Shown here piece by piece: positions 31,822 through 42,970 of a stretch of DNA of 64,000 nt; positions within the stretch are counted from its first letter, which is position 1; every line of letters starts with the position of its first letter. Source of the DNA: Hymenoscyphus infarciens (lineage: Eukaryota; Ascomycota; Leotiomycetes; Helotiales; Helotiaceae); assembly GCA_001414345.1 (NCBI GenBank), contig LLCB01000118.1, positions 62,001-126,000 on the forward strand. Reading direction: 5' to 3'. Both the position numbers and the translations under genes were made by a program. The notes below the pieces were generated by a model. That model saw nothing but the letters and a program-made list of their open reading frames with translations. It ran no database searches and was not told the origin of the DNA.

Positions 31822-32879
31822 ATGTCTAGCGTAAGAACTCGGAGGCAGGCTGCGGCAATCTCATCTCCAGAAACTCCAACTCCAGCTCCTCGGGAAAAGG
31901 AAACTCCCATCGTGAACGGAAACGGGTCAGCTCACAGCCAAGACAAGGACGAATACCCCCTGGAGAACATCTTTCTCTTCTGGCCTAACATCATCGGTTA
32001 GTGGCAGGTGAATCCGCATAACAATTGTGCCAGTAACTAATTCCTCCCAGGCTACAGCAGAATCGTCCTCGCATTTGCATCTTTATATTACATGCCACTC
32101 CACCCACGAACGTGCTCCATACTCTACAGCATTTCGTGCCTTCTCGATGCCTTGGATGGATATGCCGCGAGAGCCTTTGAACAATCGACTCGATTCGGAG
32201 CGGTGCTTGATATGGTGACGGATCGTTGCACAACAGCTTGCTTACTCGTTTTCCTTTCCTCTGCCTGGCCTCGATGGGCCCTCATCTTCCAAGGTCTGAT
32301 CTCTTTGGATTTGGCCAGTCATTACGTCCATATGTATGCGACATTGATTATGGGAGGTTCGGATACAAGTCACAAAAAAGTAGACAAGTCCAGAAGCAGG
32401 ATTCTCAATTTGTATTACACAAACAAGGTACGTTTAGCCCCTATGTTTTTTACCTGATGACGAAAGGGTACTAATTGAATTTTCAGACGGTCTTGTTCCT
32501 CTTCTGCTGTCTCAACGAAGTATTCTTCATCGCCCTATACCTCCTTTCCTTCTCCTCGCCATTCCTCTCTCCCTCCTTGTTGGAGGTCAAGAAAACCGAC
32601 GGCGCCGGATCCACACTTCTCCCGGGAAGCCCTTCAGGACCATCCGCTTCCTCCCTCATATTCGCCAACCCACATAGTGCCGCAGCTTTGGAGTTCGCGC
32701 GTGCAAATAAAATGGACTCGACTATTCCATGGATCATTGCTGGAATCAGTTTCCCGGTTATGTTTGGAAAACAACTCATCAACGTGGTACAACTGGTCAA
32801 GGCAAGCAAGTGGTTGGCAGAGGGTGACATCGAGATGAGAAGGGCCGCTGGTCTACCAAGAGCGCGCAAGACAAAATAG
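31822..32879 (+). CDS. PIS1: CDP-diacylglycerol-inositol 3-phosphatidyltransferase (PI synthase, 314 aa)
   Basis: It makes phosphatidylinositol from CDP-diacylglycerol and myo-inositol in the ER membrane. Three exons, 31822-31996, 32051-32427 and 32487-32879, in consistent phase; the second intron has a TACTAAT branch site. A ~45-residue soluble N-terminus (RTRRQAAAISSPETPTPAP) precedes the first helix. The CDP-alcohol phosphotransferase signature is intact: DALDGYAARAFEQSTRFGAVLDMVTDR follows the D-x2-DG-x2-AR-x8-G-x3-D-x3-D pattern, written here only as a pattern match across about 32143-32220. Several hydrophobic helices follow, and the C-terminus is basic (RRAAGLPRARKTK). The long loop EVKKTDGAGSTLLPG...NPHSAAALEFA is a filamentous-fungal type insertion before the last helices. 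Confidence 0.95.
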
Positions 32880-33916
32880 GCGTTGTCATGGAATGATCAA
32901 TTTGATGATCAGAAACCTTCTGAAGCAGGGAATTCTTTCGCTTGGGTCTTTCGAAAGACCTCCTTTTTCTCGTTTCGTGTACATTTATTTGGGAATGGGC
33001 ATTTTGTTTTCGCCGGTGGTCAACTTACCTTTTTCTTCTTTTTCCCGACACCTTCGTTTTTTCTTTCTTGTACTTTTGATTTTAGTTTCCGTTTGACTGT
33101 TACTTCCACGGGGGCTTTTTTTTTTACTGGATGGGAAACGGCGTTGAAACCTTAGGGGTCCTTGTAATACAATGCTACGATATTTGAATCTGGACGGGTA
33201 TACAACAAGACCCGCCGATTGATAATCTTTAATATGAGTTTTTGGCTATCTTGAGATGTTTTGTTTGCCATGACTTTGTTCTCGTGCCCTTTTCCACCTG
33301 AGAGCTTGCAAATCTTGTGTACCTCCGGAAAAACGTAGCTGGAATATTCTAGACTGATGTATACCCCTCGTACCCCTCTAAGAGTGTAACAGAAAACACG
33401 TAGAAGGTTGCCCCACTAAAGCAGGTACGCAGGGTGTGATCACGAACAGCAACAAAGGGCAACAGCAAAACAAACCCAATGAAAATTAACACGTCACTCA
33501 TTGTTTAACAGCAATGCAAGTAAACCTTCCGCCCACTGTTCATTTCCACGGAGCGTGTCCTACAAAGGGTGTTTTGGGAGCTGCCACGGAGTTCCAATGA
33601 AGTAGGTAGGGGAATGAGTCAATACCAGCTTGCCAACCGAGTACAGGGTGGGTATATGGGAAGGAGGGGGCTTGTTTGCCAGTGGTAGTGTTTGGAATCT
33701 TCTTCTTCGCTTTTCTTTTCCCTTTTTTTACTGACATCGTATACAGGGAGGGTGAGTTCTTGCTCTCTCTCTCTCTCTCCCACACACCTGGACAATTCTT
33801 TCATCCTGGCGAAACCAAGAGTCCCCTCTTCCAGCAGTATCTGGAAGAGGCACCAGAACGATTTGGACTCCCTGTCCATCCTTCTTAAAAGTGTGGACAC
33901 TCATAAAAAGGGAGAC
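32880..33916. other. Intergenic
   Basis: No supported gene. The first ~300 bp is T-rich and looks like a 3' UTR. A TCTCTCTCTCTC run lies at about 33763-33779. Confidence 0.45.
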
Positions 33917-34279
33917 ATGGCAATCCCTTCCCTTCCTGCCTACCCAACTCATCCTACCTATCCAAATCACGCGAGTCTTCCAAGTCTCCCAAATCACCCA
34001 CACCTCCCAGATTACCGAGAAATTCCAGACTCGCCGAGCCATACGAATCACACGATACCGGGTAGAAACGACGCCGTTCTGCCACGAGATATCAGCACGG
34101 AGACAGAAGGAGAAATGTCACCCTGGACCCGGTTTGGACTCTTCTTGATAGGGTGTTTGGTGGTGCTGTTTGCGCATTTTTGTTTGGATTATCTTTTGCC
34201 TGTTCCAGTGTTGATGGTTGTTTTGTTGGCGTGGAGGTTGTTGCCTGATGAGGGGGGAAGGGGGTATAGGAGGAGATGA
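33917..34279 (+). CDS. Small single-pass or hairpin membrane protein (120 aa)
   Basis: The first ATG of the frame is at 33917; the frame stays open upstream but has no ATG there. The N-terminal 70 residues are a Pro/His/Ser-rich run (PAYPTHPTYPNHASLPSLPN). A hydrophobic segment follows (WTRFGLFLIGCLVVLFAHF then LDYLLPVPVLMVVLLAW), long enough for two closely spaced membrane helices. A short basic tail RRR ends it. The hydrophobic stretch is the main support for coding. I do not recognise a family. Confidence 0.45.
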   Translation: MAIPSLPAYPTHPTYPNHASLPSLPNHPHLPDYREIPDSPSHTNHTIPGRNDAVLPRDISTETEGEMSPWTRFGLFLIGCLVVLFAHFCLDYLLPVPVLMVVLLAWRLLPDEGGRGYRRR

Positions 34280-34778
34280 TGGAATGGAGAGATGGGGGAA
34301 GGGCGGGAGAGGGAAAGGGGGATGAAAATGAAGGCAAGGAGACGTGGGGGTATGTGGTGAGAAGGGTACTGGTTTAATGGGTGTTGGTTGCTGGGTGTCG
34401 AATGTGTTGTGGGGAAATGGGGGAGAGAAGATGATAATGATTACGGGATTGGGTTGATAAGATATGGATATTGAATGTGTCGAGCTGTGTTTATTTGAAT
34501 GGAAGATTTGAAACTGGGTTTTGGATCTGGGGACTTTCTTTGGTCTTGAAAGGGGATAGGCGTCTGTGATGGAGAAATTTTTGATGGCTTCGGGACTGGG
34601 TCTCGACCTTGGTTTGGTGGGGTAACGAAACGGAAGGAACAACAACTTCACAAAATGGAAATCAGAAATATGGCGGGACCTAGGTATTGCATTTGATAGC
34701 AGGATGAACCCTCTCAGCTCTCAGCGATGAATATCAATCCAATTTCATACCATACTACATTCCTGCTTGAGCTCAGAA
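34280..34778. other. Intergenic, convergent
   Basis: A G-rich stretch downstream of the small membrane-protein ORF and the 3' side of LSm5. No gene seen. Confidence 0.4.
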
Positions 34779-35302
34779 TCATGAAGTAGCGCTCGTTGGT
34801 CCCTCTCCACCTGGTATCAACTATTCAAAGGTCAGCATCTATAGAAATAGGAGCGGGGAATTCTATTAGATTTACCATGCAAATGTTATTTCCATTCAAC
34901 AAAATCTTTGAGAGTTTTGTGTGGTTGCCGGAATAATCGCTGCGAATCAACATTAGTTTCCATCCAAGGATAAAGTGAAATGAGGGAAACATACAACTCG
35001 GTGACATCCTCAAGTACCATATCTATAAATTTGTTAGAAAAGGCTCATGAGAAAAGAGTGCAATCGGATACTTACTGACGTAGTCGTCAAATCCGAGTAA
35101 AGTGCCGCTGAATTCTAATATTTTCATGAGCAAGTCGTCAAAGGAATCAGTGGGAAGATATCGTACCCTTTTCACCCTTCATGACAACCCATATTTTGGA
35201 TCCAACGCACTTGTCGATCAACTCTGGAGGGGGTTGTCAGTTGATATGAGAGGCTGAGGCGATGGAGGGGTACATACCGAGAGGCAGTAGTTGAGATGCC
35301 AT
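34779..35302 (-). CDS. LSM5: U6 snRNA-associated Sm-like protein LSm5 (84 aa)
   Basis: A subunit of the LSm1-7 ring (mRNA decapping in cytoplasm) and the LSm2-8 ring (U6 snRNA in nucleus). Six exons for 84 codons: 35302-35278, 35223-35167, 35114-35076, 35022-34995, 34939-34876 and 34820-34779. The fourth exon is only 28 nt. All introns are GT-AG and all phases fit. Sm1 contains [20 protein letters not shown], then FSGTLLGFDDYVNMVLEDVTEF. Sm2 contains the RNA-contacting KILLNGNNICMLIPGG. The start MASQLLPLELIDK is nearly invariant in LSm5. The gene is divergent from the exonuclease gene. Confidence 0.95.
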
Positions 35303-35669
35303 GTTGAGTGAGATGTTGGAGTCAATCTTGGAGATGGTCAGTCGTCTGTACACGAGTATGATATCCGTCTCAGTTTGGGGTGTTGCCCAAGGTTGACGAA
35401 GCAATTCACCTGCTCGCGACGGGAGGACAAAGAAAACAGCCCACGTGAGAGCTTGACGGAGTTGCAAGAAGAAGGGCAACTCACAATTAAATATCACAAC
35501 TTCTCAAGAAATCGAAATCAGTGTTTCTCGTCAACAAGTCTTTAAAGTTGAGCCGGTTGTTGTGAATAATCCCTGCTGGATACTCGTGACGCAAAAAGTC
35601 GGGGTTTTGTCGGGTACATCAAGGCGTCTGCCTTCGAGCACAACCACGACTCAACTACCCACTCGCGTC
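35303..35669. promoter_or_regulatory. Divergent promoter: LSM5 / 3'-5' exonuclease
   Basis: A 367-bp bidirectional promoter between two RNA/DNA-metabolism genes. No further element recognised. Confidence 0.5.
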
Positions 35670-37639
35670 ATGCTCCGTTGCCAATATGGAGCATCAACGT
35701 TTGCGAAGAATCTTCGAAGACCTAGATTCTACACCATGAATTCCGACGTGGAATCTACCATTTCTTCCTTAGTTACGGACTCGATGAGTGCTACGCGCTC
35801 TATGATGAGGGGGGCTAGAGCTGTGTAAGGGAATATTCTATTGTTTACTTGAGTATATGACACTAATAGGTTCTTGCCCGTGATAGTTCTAGTTCCTCGA
35901 GACCAAGAATTTCCCCTCAATCCTCGAAAACATGGCATCCATTGAATGGAATAGTCTTCAGCCCAGGGGCTGGCAGGCCCAGGATGAGCACTGCGACTAC
36001 AGTTGGAATGGAACAGGACATGGCTTTGCATTCGAATGCGGAAGACGATTATGTTTTGGCAGCAGCAACATTGGCCACATCCTCGACATGTGCTTCAGAC
36101 GCCGCGTCCACGAAGGCGAACGAGAAGCCCGAGACAACAACAAACCCTGCTGCTCCTGCAGCGGCAGGTAAAAAACCAGAGGCTCCAAAGCCTACAGAAG
36201 AAGAACCCGAAGATCCAAAATACGATACGTTACCGAAATGCAACAGAGAATGGAGAATGACGGAGGAATTATTTCGAGCGGCAAGGAATGCAGAGAAGGA
36301 AAGTCCTGCTTCATACTGGTCACACGCATTATATCGGGGACCTGTGGGCGAAACGGATAAAGAGGAGAAGAAAGTCACAGTCCATTATTGCAGGAGTAAG
36401 CTTACCACGGAACGAGTGCTGGAGAAATATTTTATGGATCAGAAGGTTATCGGGTTCGATATCGAGTGGATGATAAACGCGAATAAGAACGCTGGGCCGA
36501 AGAACAATGTATCACTGATACAGATTGCGAATGAAGAGCGTGTGGCTCTTTTCCATCTTGCATTATACGTTGGGAACAAGAAGGAAGATTTGGTATCCCC
36601 ATTATTGAAAAAGATTCTGGAGGATCCGGAGGTCACAAAAGTTGGAGTATCCATCAAGGGCGATTGCACAAGATTAAGAAACAACCTCGACATCGATCCA
36701 CATGGTTTATTCGAACTATCCCATCTTTTCAAACTCGTCAAGTTCTCCGAATCGAAAGAGTTCAAACAAATCAACAAGAGGTTGATTTCACTAGCAACTC
36801 AAGTACAAGAACATTTCCACTTACCAATGTTCAAAGGCGGAGATGTCAGATCTGGAGCTTGGAATAAAGCTTTGAATCTTGAACAAATTCGCTATGCGGC
36901 ATCCGATTCATATGCTGGGATACAACTCTTTCTGGATATGGAGGCAAAACGAGAAGTATTAGATCCAACGCCACCACGTCCTAATCACGCTGAATTGAAT
37001 ATCCCAATTCGAACCGCCGAGGGAGTAGAAATACCCACCGACGAACCAGCGGAATTAGACGAAAATGGAGAAGAGATCAAACCCGAAGAACCAGAAACCC
37101 CGGCCCCAACGAAGCGGAAATATACCAGGAAAACTGTTTCTGCTCCAGTCACGGGCCAGGAAAGAGGAGAGAACATACATGAAGGAGAATCCCCAGCTCC
37201 AAAACGAAAATACAACAAGAAACCCATTCCCTATTTTGCAGCCGAAGAACCGTTTGATTTCGAGGATCGGGCGATTGAGGGGGCACTCATGGATATTAAT
37301 TGTGAGACGCCTACCACCCGTTCACGCACACGCACACCACGGCCAAAAGCTCCTCCTAAAAAGAAAGAAGAAGAGAGCGACGAAGAATTCTTCGAATGTA
37401 TGAGGGATCCCCTAAAACCAACTGAGGAAGAACCCCCACCACTGGAAACACCAAGTACCGAACAGCCGACTGACAATAACAACGACTCAACGACCATTCT
37501 AGAAACAGCGACTTCCCACGCCCTCGACCATCCCACTACCACCTTACCCTCCCAATCCACCTCATCATCCACCACAAAACAGCCAACCCTCCCCTCTCTC
37601 CGCACTTTCTTCCTCTGGCATCAAAACCCACAACTCTGA
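35670..37639 (+). CDS. WRN/Rrp6-type DEDDy 3'-5' exonuclease with C-terminal PIP-like motif (635 aa)
   Basis: Two exons, 35670-35824 and 35887-37639. The 62-nt intron has a CTAAT branch site and joins GCT GT to T TCT AGT in frame. The N-terminal ~170 residues are low complexity (Ala/Glu/Pro, KPEAPKPTEEEPEDPK). The exonuclease domain spans ~residues 205-405 and has all DEDDy residues: FDIEW (D~241, E~243), VSIKGDCTRL (D~310) and YAASDSY (Y~388, D~392). This is the WRN-exonuclease-like branch; no helicase or HRDC domain follows. The C-terminal ~220 residues are charged and disordered with two KRKYxxK basic repeats (KRKYTRK, KRKYNKK) that resemble nuclear localisation or AT-hook-like segments. 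The protein ends LPSLRTFFLWHQNPQL, a PIP-box-like sequence. It is probably nuclear and acts on DNA ends or RNA. Confidence 0.85.
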
Positions 37640-38945
37640 AATAGCCTTTCTCCTCCGCTCGCCACCTCTTAGCGTCACAACAGTCACGTAGCACATCCTA
37701 GAAGTTGCGAGTTGGGGGATGAAGAATGGGGGTGAGCGTGTGGGTGGGCAAGTAGATGGAATACCCATGGAGGATTCCCGAGTGAGAGAGGTACTAGGTG
37801 TGTGGAGGGATATGGGGTTTAGTGATGCGCTTTGGGAGGGGCTAGAAAGTAAGTTAGGTGAGAAGTATGGGGATAAGTAAACACCTCATTTATGAATGGT
37901 GTGAATGAAGGAGTGATGTGATGCATATACGACATTTGGATACAGGATTGGGGGATTGTATACATCAAAACAAACGTGATATCGGGCCTTGGGGTGGCGT
38001 TTAGGGTAAGGAGGTTATGAGGCATTTTATACGTCCAACCAAATTTTGCATTTTCTGGGGGTGGGAAACAACTCCGCACATAGGTAGAGGATAGATATAT
38101 ATTTTCAGCATTTTTCAGCCAGTGTTCTCGCGCCGCTGGATCCTCATGAGATAGCTAGCGCCCATACGTTCCTAGTCATAGTTACTCCCACCGTCTTGCA
38201 CTTGGTTGGTTTACTTCACTTTAACAATTCAGAGCACCGGGCAGAAATCACATTCCGTGAACACCACTTTCTAGTCTCCGCAGTGATATGTTCTAATTCC
38301 ACAGTCTGACTCTCCTTGTCTGCTCCAGTTCTAAGTTTGTCATTAAACGTATGAGGTCCGAGGGTTGCTATGTGTGGTCTGTGGAGCGAATATATGTCTC
38401 GACTTCGGATTTCCCTACAAGTAATGGAATAAAGACTTGATCTGCGTACCAAGTTCCTCTATTTTTCGAATCTTTTGGTATTTTTACGAGTTTGTTTAGA
38501 GTGCCCAGGTGGTAAAAAGTTCTGAGGTCCGAAAGCGGATATTAATTCCCTCCACGTACAGTAGCCAACAGTTCCCCAAATCCACTTTCAATTTTCTCCA
38601 TTTCGAGAAAAGAGTCTCAATTTCTTTCGATCAATTTATCCACCACAGATTTGGAGCTATTTTGCAAACAATTATCATGATGCTATTTGATCTTAAGAGA
38701 GTGTATGCACACCGATTGAAGTATTAACAAGAAGCAAAAGCTTACAAGTAAAAAAAGAAATCTATCGCTATTTGCACCACCATAACCACCACAATCATAT
38801 CCGTTTTCTTCATCCACTCGTCATATCGTTTATATTGTCTTTTCTCCTTCATCCTACACGCCATTTTTGTTTTTCGGACCATCTCTCCGCACATCAGCTA
38901 AACTGATTGAAACCACCAATGAAAAGTGCTACCATAGCCAAGCCA
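37640..38945. other. Intergenic, convergent
   Basis: About 1.3 kb between the exonuclease stop and the ornithine decarboxylase stop. Short ORFs have no support. No RNA gene or repeat recognised. Confidence 0.5.
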
Positions 38946-40328
38946 TCAGTTCATGCCCAACAATGCCTTCGCTCCAGGTTCGCTCGCAACATAGATGACC
39001 TCGTGGGCATCACTGAAACCATTGAATCGAGTGGCAGAACACTTGGTATAAGCGCCCATTTCCTCAAAGTAAAGCCAATCACCCACATCCAGAGTTTGGT
39101 TGAAGCGAATGCTCTTGGAAATTTGGTCGATTCCATCACAAGTTGGACCCCAGATCGAATATTCAATTCCATCGGGAGAGGCCTGTGAGGCAATGGTGTC
39201 GTAGTAAGAGCAGCCGTCCGCGCGCAAGATCTGAGCAACTGGGTTTTGGTGATCGAACATGATGCTGGAAAAGTTGCCATATAGCCCATCGTTCATGTAA
39301 AGCATGTAGCTATTTTCGCCGTTTGCATGGTTCTTGATAGTGCGACGAGCGATAACGTGGCATGCGAGCGTGAATGCAGATGCAACATAGTAACGCCCAG
39401 GTTCGCCAATGACTTGGATGTTGGAAGGCATGTATTCGTCCAATGCTGAGCTGAGTACAGCGGCCATCTCATCAAAAGTGTCGCTAGAAAATCCACCACC
39501 AACATCGAGAGTATGGAATGAAAATCCGCGTGCTTCGGCTTGATCAAAGACAAGACGAGCGTCTTGGAGGGCCTTGATGAATGCAAGAGGATCCGAGGCT
39601 CCAGAGCCAACGTGGAAACTGACTCCTACAACATTGAGATCCAGTTCCTTCGCTAGAGCAAGAAGGTTGTCGGTTGTGTCCATGGCAGCCCCAAATTTGA
39701 GACTCAATTGGCACAAGCTGGAGGAATCATCAGTTGAAATTCGGAGGAATAATTCGGCTGCAGGAAAAAGCTTCTTGATTTTGTACAGCTCATCGGTGTT
39801 GTCGAATGTCATTTGTTTGACTCCTTGGGCAGCGGCATAACGAACGTAGGAGTTGGTCTTGCATGGCTGGGCATAGATAATACGGTGAGGCTCGACCCCG
39901 GATTTGAGGACTTGTTCGATTTCGGCTTTGGAGGCACAATCGAAACCCGTACCGAGCTCTGCTAAAAGTCGAATGACTTGGGGATCGGGGTTGCATTTGA
40001 CAGCTGGACAACATTAGCACTAGTAGTTTCGGCAGCAGGACTCCAACGTACCATAAAATGGCTTGACTCTGGGCAAATTCTTCTTCCACCTCATGTGTTG
40101 CCTATAGACCTCGCCGAGATCAGCTACGAAGAAAGTATCTTCGTCGCCAGGCTCGCAGGCATCGTGATCGATGTTATCGACTCTCTCCTTCAGAGCATTT
40201 CCAATAAGTTGTTTGGGTATGTTCACGCCATTGAATTCAATGTAAGAACATTTCGATTTCTCGAAGTATGTTTCAAGACTTATAAGACTTGGTGTTTTGA
40301 CGATGGTTTCGATGGCGGAAGGTGACAT
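38946..40328 (-). CDS. SPE1: Ornithine decarboxylase (444 aa)
   Basis: PLP enzyme making putrescine, the first step of polyamine synthesis. It is a cytosolic homodimer. Two exons, 40328-40052 and 40003-38946; the 48-nt intron splits the YAVKCNPD motif that carries the PLP-binding Lys. Other motifs: ACEPGDEDTFFVADLGEVYRQ at the N-terminus, FDCASKAEI, FHVGSGASDP, LDVGGGF (PLP phosphate), GEPGRYYV and the active-site Cys in WGPTCDGID. The start MSPSAIETIV is the first ATG in the frame of the first coding exon; the open frame continues upstream without ATG to a splice acceptor. The ending GAKALLGMN is somewhat short and lacks the usual extended tail. Confidence 0.95.
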
Positions 40329-41121
40329 ATCCTCAAAAAGATTCAAGGGTTTTAGGAAGTTGATTGGTCTGACAAATTTCTGTTAGCATGTTGTCTACAC
40401 AACCCGGCGGAGGTGACAAGAGAAGCTTACTTTTCTTTTATACTCTGAAGTTTTATTAGGGAGGTCTATATCGATCAGATCCTGAACTGATCTGACGAGG
40501 TCGGCTCGACTCTTCCTCTGCGAGAGGAAGAACCTCTAAACCCGTCCTATGCGGCAGCTGAGAAGTTGGGGACGGAATTGGGATGTTGGGGGTTGGGTCG
40601 AACAGAATTCGCTCAAGCTGCCTAGTTGACTGCGACAAAAGGAGGTGGACGAGTGTTGAGGATGTGCCGGTTGGGTCGTAGAGAGTAATCTTGATCAGAA
40701 ACTAGGCTTGCGGCTGCGGGAGCCGTGTTGAAGAGAGGGTGCCTTTGATGTGATCAAAGGCCTTGGGAAGGTAAATTTGGAGATGATCCTAGATGGTCTG
40801 CGAGTGAATGGTTAGCATGATTGGTGTTGTGAAATTCCCTCACTTTCCAATATAAATAGCCCGAGCCAAGTTGAGGCGAAGCGGGCAACGGGCACCTGGT
40901 AGGAGAGACGTACCAAGTTCAATGGGTAGGGGGTTTGTTTATTGAGAGTGTGAATCTCAAGAAACACGTCGATGGGGTTGGTGGCGATGTAGGTTGTTGC
41001 TTCGAGGAGAAGTAAAGGGCGGTGGATGGGATTTGTTGGCGGGGGAGGTACTGAATTTTCGTGGCGGTCATACGCTAGCGTACTTTAGCACTTTAGCCGC
41101 GATCGAGATCAGGGGAGACAG
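40329..41121. promoter_or_regulatory. ODC leader with a 5'-UTR intron
   Basis: On the minus strand a GTAAGC donor near 40435, a GCTAAC branch site and a CAG acceptor near 40370 define an intron just upstream of the ODC start. The upstream exon is open in one frame (SVQDLIDIDLPNKTSEYKRK), but that frame meets TGA after splicing and does not reach the ODC ATG. I therefore treat it as 5' UTR, possibly with a regulatory leader role. Confidence 0.5.
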
Positions 41122-41694
41122 TTGACGCTCCGAACATTATGTTTCGCTTCAACGCATCGCCGAAGTTTAAAAGCTGCTTCTAGAAGCCCAAGCAAATCCG
41201 TTCCGATCCTTTCGAAAACATATCAACGCCAAAATTCCTCATCTCACGACGTGGGTCTTACGTCTGTGGTTGAAAAGGAGTTGCTGAACTCGACCGGCTT
41301 GGAATCTTTCTCTCCGTCGCTTCGCTATACTCCAGTTTGTGCGCACCCACCAGAAAGCACCAGGGATCCCGGATCTGCATATATCATGATACTCGAGTAC
41401 GCGCCCGGAGAGAAGTTCCTGGAATCAACACCAGCTACGTTTTGCAATTTTTTGAGCCAAACAAAGGAGAATGGGATCACGCAACTCCGAATTTCGATTA
41501 AAATTCTTGACCACCAACCAACGCGCTACGAACAGATACCCAACGTCCGCAGTCTCTTCAATGGCTGTGCGATCACAAGTCATGTCCTCGAAAAAAGGAC
41601 TAGCGCAAGAACAACCCTCATTTTCGATGAACCAGGCGCAAGCCGTGTGTTTAGAAGAATCTATTTCCGTCTTATTTCAGACCTGTTGTTCTAG
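41122..41694 (+). CDS. Hypothetical ORF, start unresolved
   Basis: A 190-codon open frame. The N-terminal part is Ser/Arg-rich (HRRSLKAASRSPSKSV), as in a mitochondrial presequence. An apparently ordered region follows (AYIMILEYAPGEKFLESTPATF, written across 41368-41445, and RTTLIFDEPGASRVFRRIYF). No ATG opens the frame: the first in-frame ATG is at 41386, so an upstream exon or a disrupted start is likely. Its neighbour at 41868 looks decayed, so this may also be a damaged gene. Family not recognised. Confidence 0.35.
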   Translation: MTLRTLCFASTHRRSLKAASRSPSKSVPILSKTYQRQNSSSHDVGLTSVVEKELLNSTGLESFSPSLRYTPVCAHPPESTRDPGSAYIMILEYAPGEKFLESTPATFCNFLSQTKENGITQLRISIKILDHQPTRYEQIPNVRSLFNGCAITSHVLEKRTSARTTLIFDEPGASRVFRRIYFRLISDLLF

Positions 41695-41867
41695 AGTTGT
41701 AGGATGACGGACTAAAGATGAGAAGACATGTATATCATATACTTCATAGACCATTTCCTAAATCTGCGGGTACAGTGTTTATACGACTACCGATTCATTT
41801 CTCAGCACTTTATTCGTTGACTTTTTATACACTTTATCTAAAGCTCTCCATAACATCGCAACAGAAT

Positions 41868-42823
41868 ATGGGAAAGGAAGAAAACATGCTCTCTAAGCAA
41901 ACTGTCTATATTGACGATGTGTTGCTCAACGTGGAGCAAAGAATTATCGTCCTGTGCAAGGCTTTTGACCCCTACGATGCAAACTCGGACACTGAGTAGA
42001 GAGGACCGAAGGATTGGGATTTTCGACAGGTTACAAATGTCTCTCATGGAAGAAATCATGGTTACTTGCAGGTCTGAGATGTATATCCGAGCTGTTGATT
42101 TTCGTCTACTTGAAAGGACCATGCCCATGTTCCTGGGTCAACTTTCATCGCGATTTTCCGTTGCACTGAGGCATGATGACTGGAGAAATTTTGTCGCTTG
42201 GGTAAAGACGACTCTGGACCACGATGTCTTAAGAGCACTCGGGCACGCTGCTCGCGTAAGACAAGAGTTTATGGAAACCGGGGATCAATTTGGGGGAGTC
42301 TCCTTGCTCCTTTTCAAAGGGGATGATATGCTTGCCAGCATCCAAAAGATATCGCCGGAGAAGCTTGAATGGCTGGAATGGAAACAGAACGGGCCATGGC
42401 AGAGCTATTGGCGTTACTCTCTGACCAAGAATTCCGAGTGGTCCAGCTACTCGGTATCTGTACCTAAGATCTTCAAAGTACAGATGGATGGCGAGGTCGA
42501 GAAGAATCATAATATACCCCTTTTACCATGTTTGTTTAGCCTACCCCTATGCTTAGGACGAAGTTGCGACCGCTCTCGCCATGTTGTCTTTCGACACACT
42601 TGTGCGCTAGCAGGACGAATACTCAAGTCTCTCAAGACTGCCTCTTTCTCTTCTAAAGACGCTTGACACTCACTACTGGAGATGATTTGATACTCTGTTT
42701 TCTGAACAGCAAACCCTTCACGTGGAAAAGAATCTAAGGCTGCGAGATGCCAAGAAAAAAGCTCACAAGGAGTGCATGAACCTCGGCGCCCACTTCCCCA
42801 CGTTTTCCCTCAGAAGCAGGTGA
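41868..42823 (+). pseudogene. Probable decayed protein gene, several disruptions
   Basis: The ATG at 41868 (MGKEENMLSKQTVYIDDVLL) runs into a TAG at 41997. The coding character resumes in another frame (REDRRIGIFDRLQMSLMEEI...) with no intron between. That frame continues through SRFSVALRHDDWRNFVAWVK and WKQNGPWQSYWRYSLTKNSEW. A likely intron then ends at a TTAG before GACGAAGTTGCG (DEVATALAMLSFDTLVR). This is followed by an in-frame TAG, more coding-like sequence (QDEYSSLSRLPLSLLKTLDT), a TGA, and a last segment (FSEQQTLHVEKNLRLRDAKK) ending at 42821-42823. The three breaks argue for a pseudogene. Unusual splicing is the alternative. Family not recognised. Confidence 0.45.
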
Positions 42824-42970
42824 GCTCTTCCCCAACATGCGCCTCTCAAAGCCTCTCTTTCTTGGCATGCCCTCTCTTCTCTCCTTTCATTATATACTTC
42901 CGCCTTGAGTACCTAGACCTCTCTTTATCAATTGATAATTACAATAAGCAATCAAACTTCCCTCAACACC

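Noticed and set aside
32483..32869. 128-codon antisense ORF inside PIS1 exon 3
   Set aside because: Mirror frame of a well-supported gene.
40346..40500. N-terminal coding extension of ODC through the upstream exon
   Set aside because: After splicing the upstream frame meets TGA and does not join the ODC frame.
40456..40638. 60-codon ORF upstream of ODC, considered as a regulatory uORF
   Set aside because: It opens with TTG, not ATG, and a splice site lies within the region.
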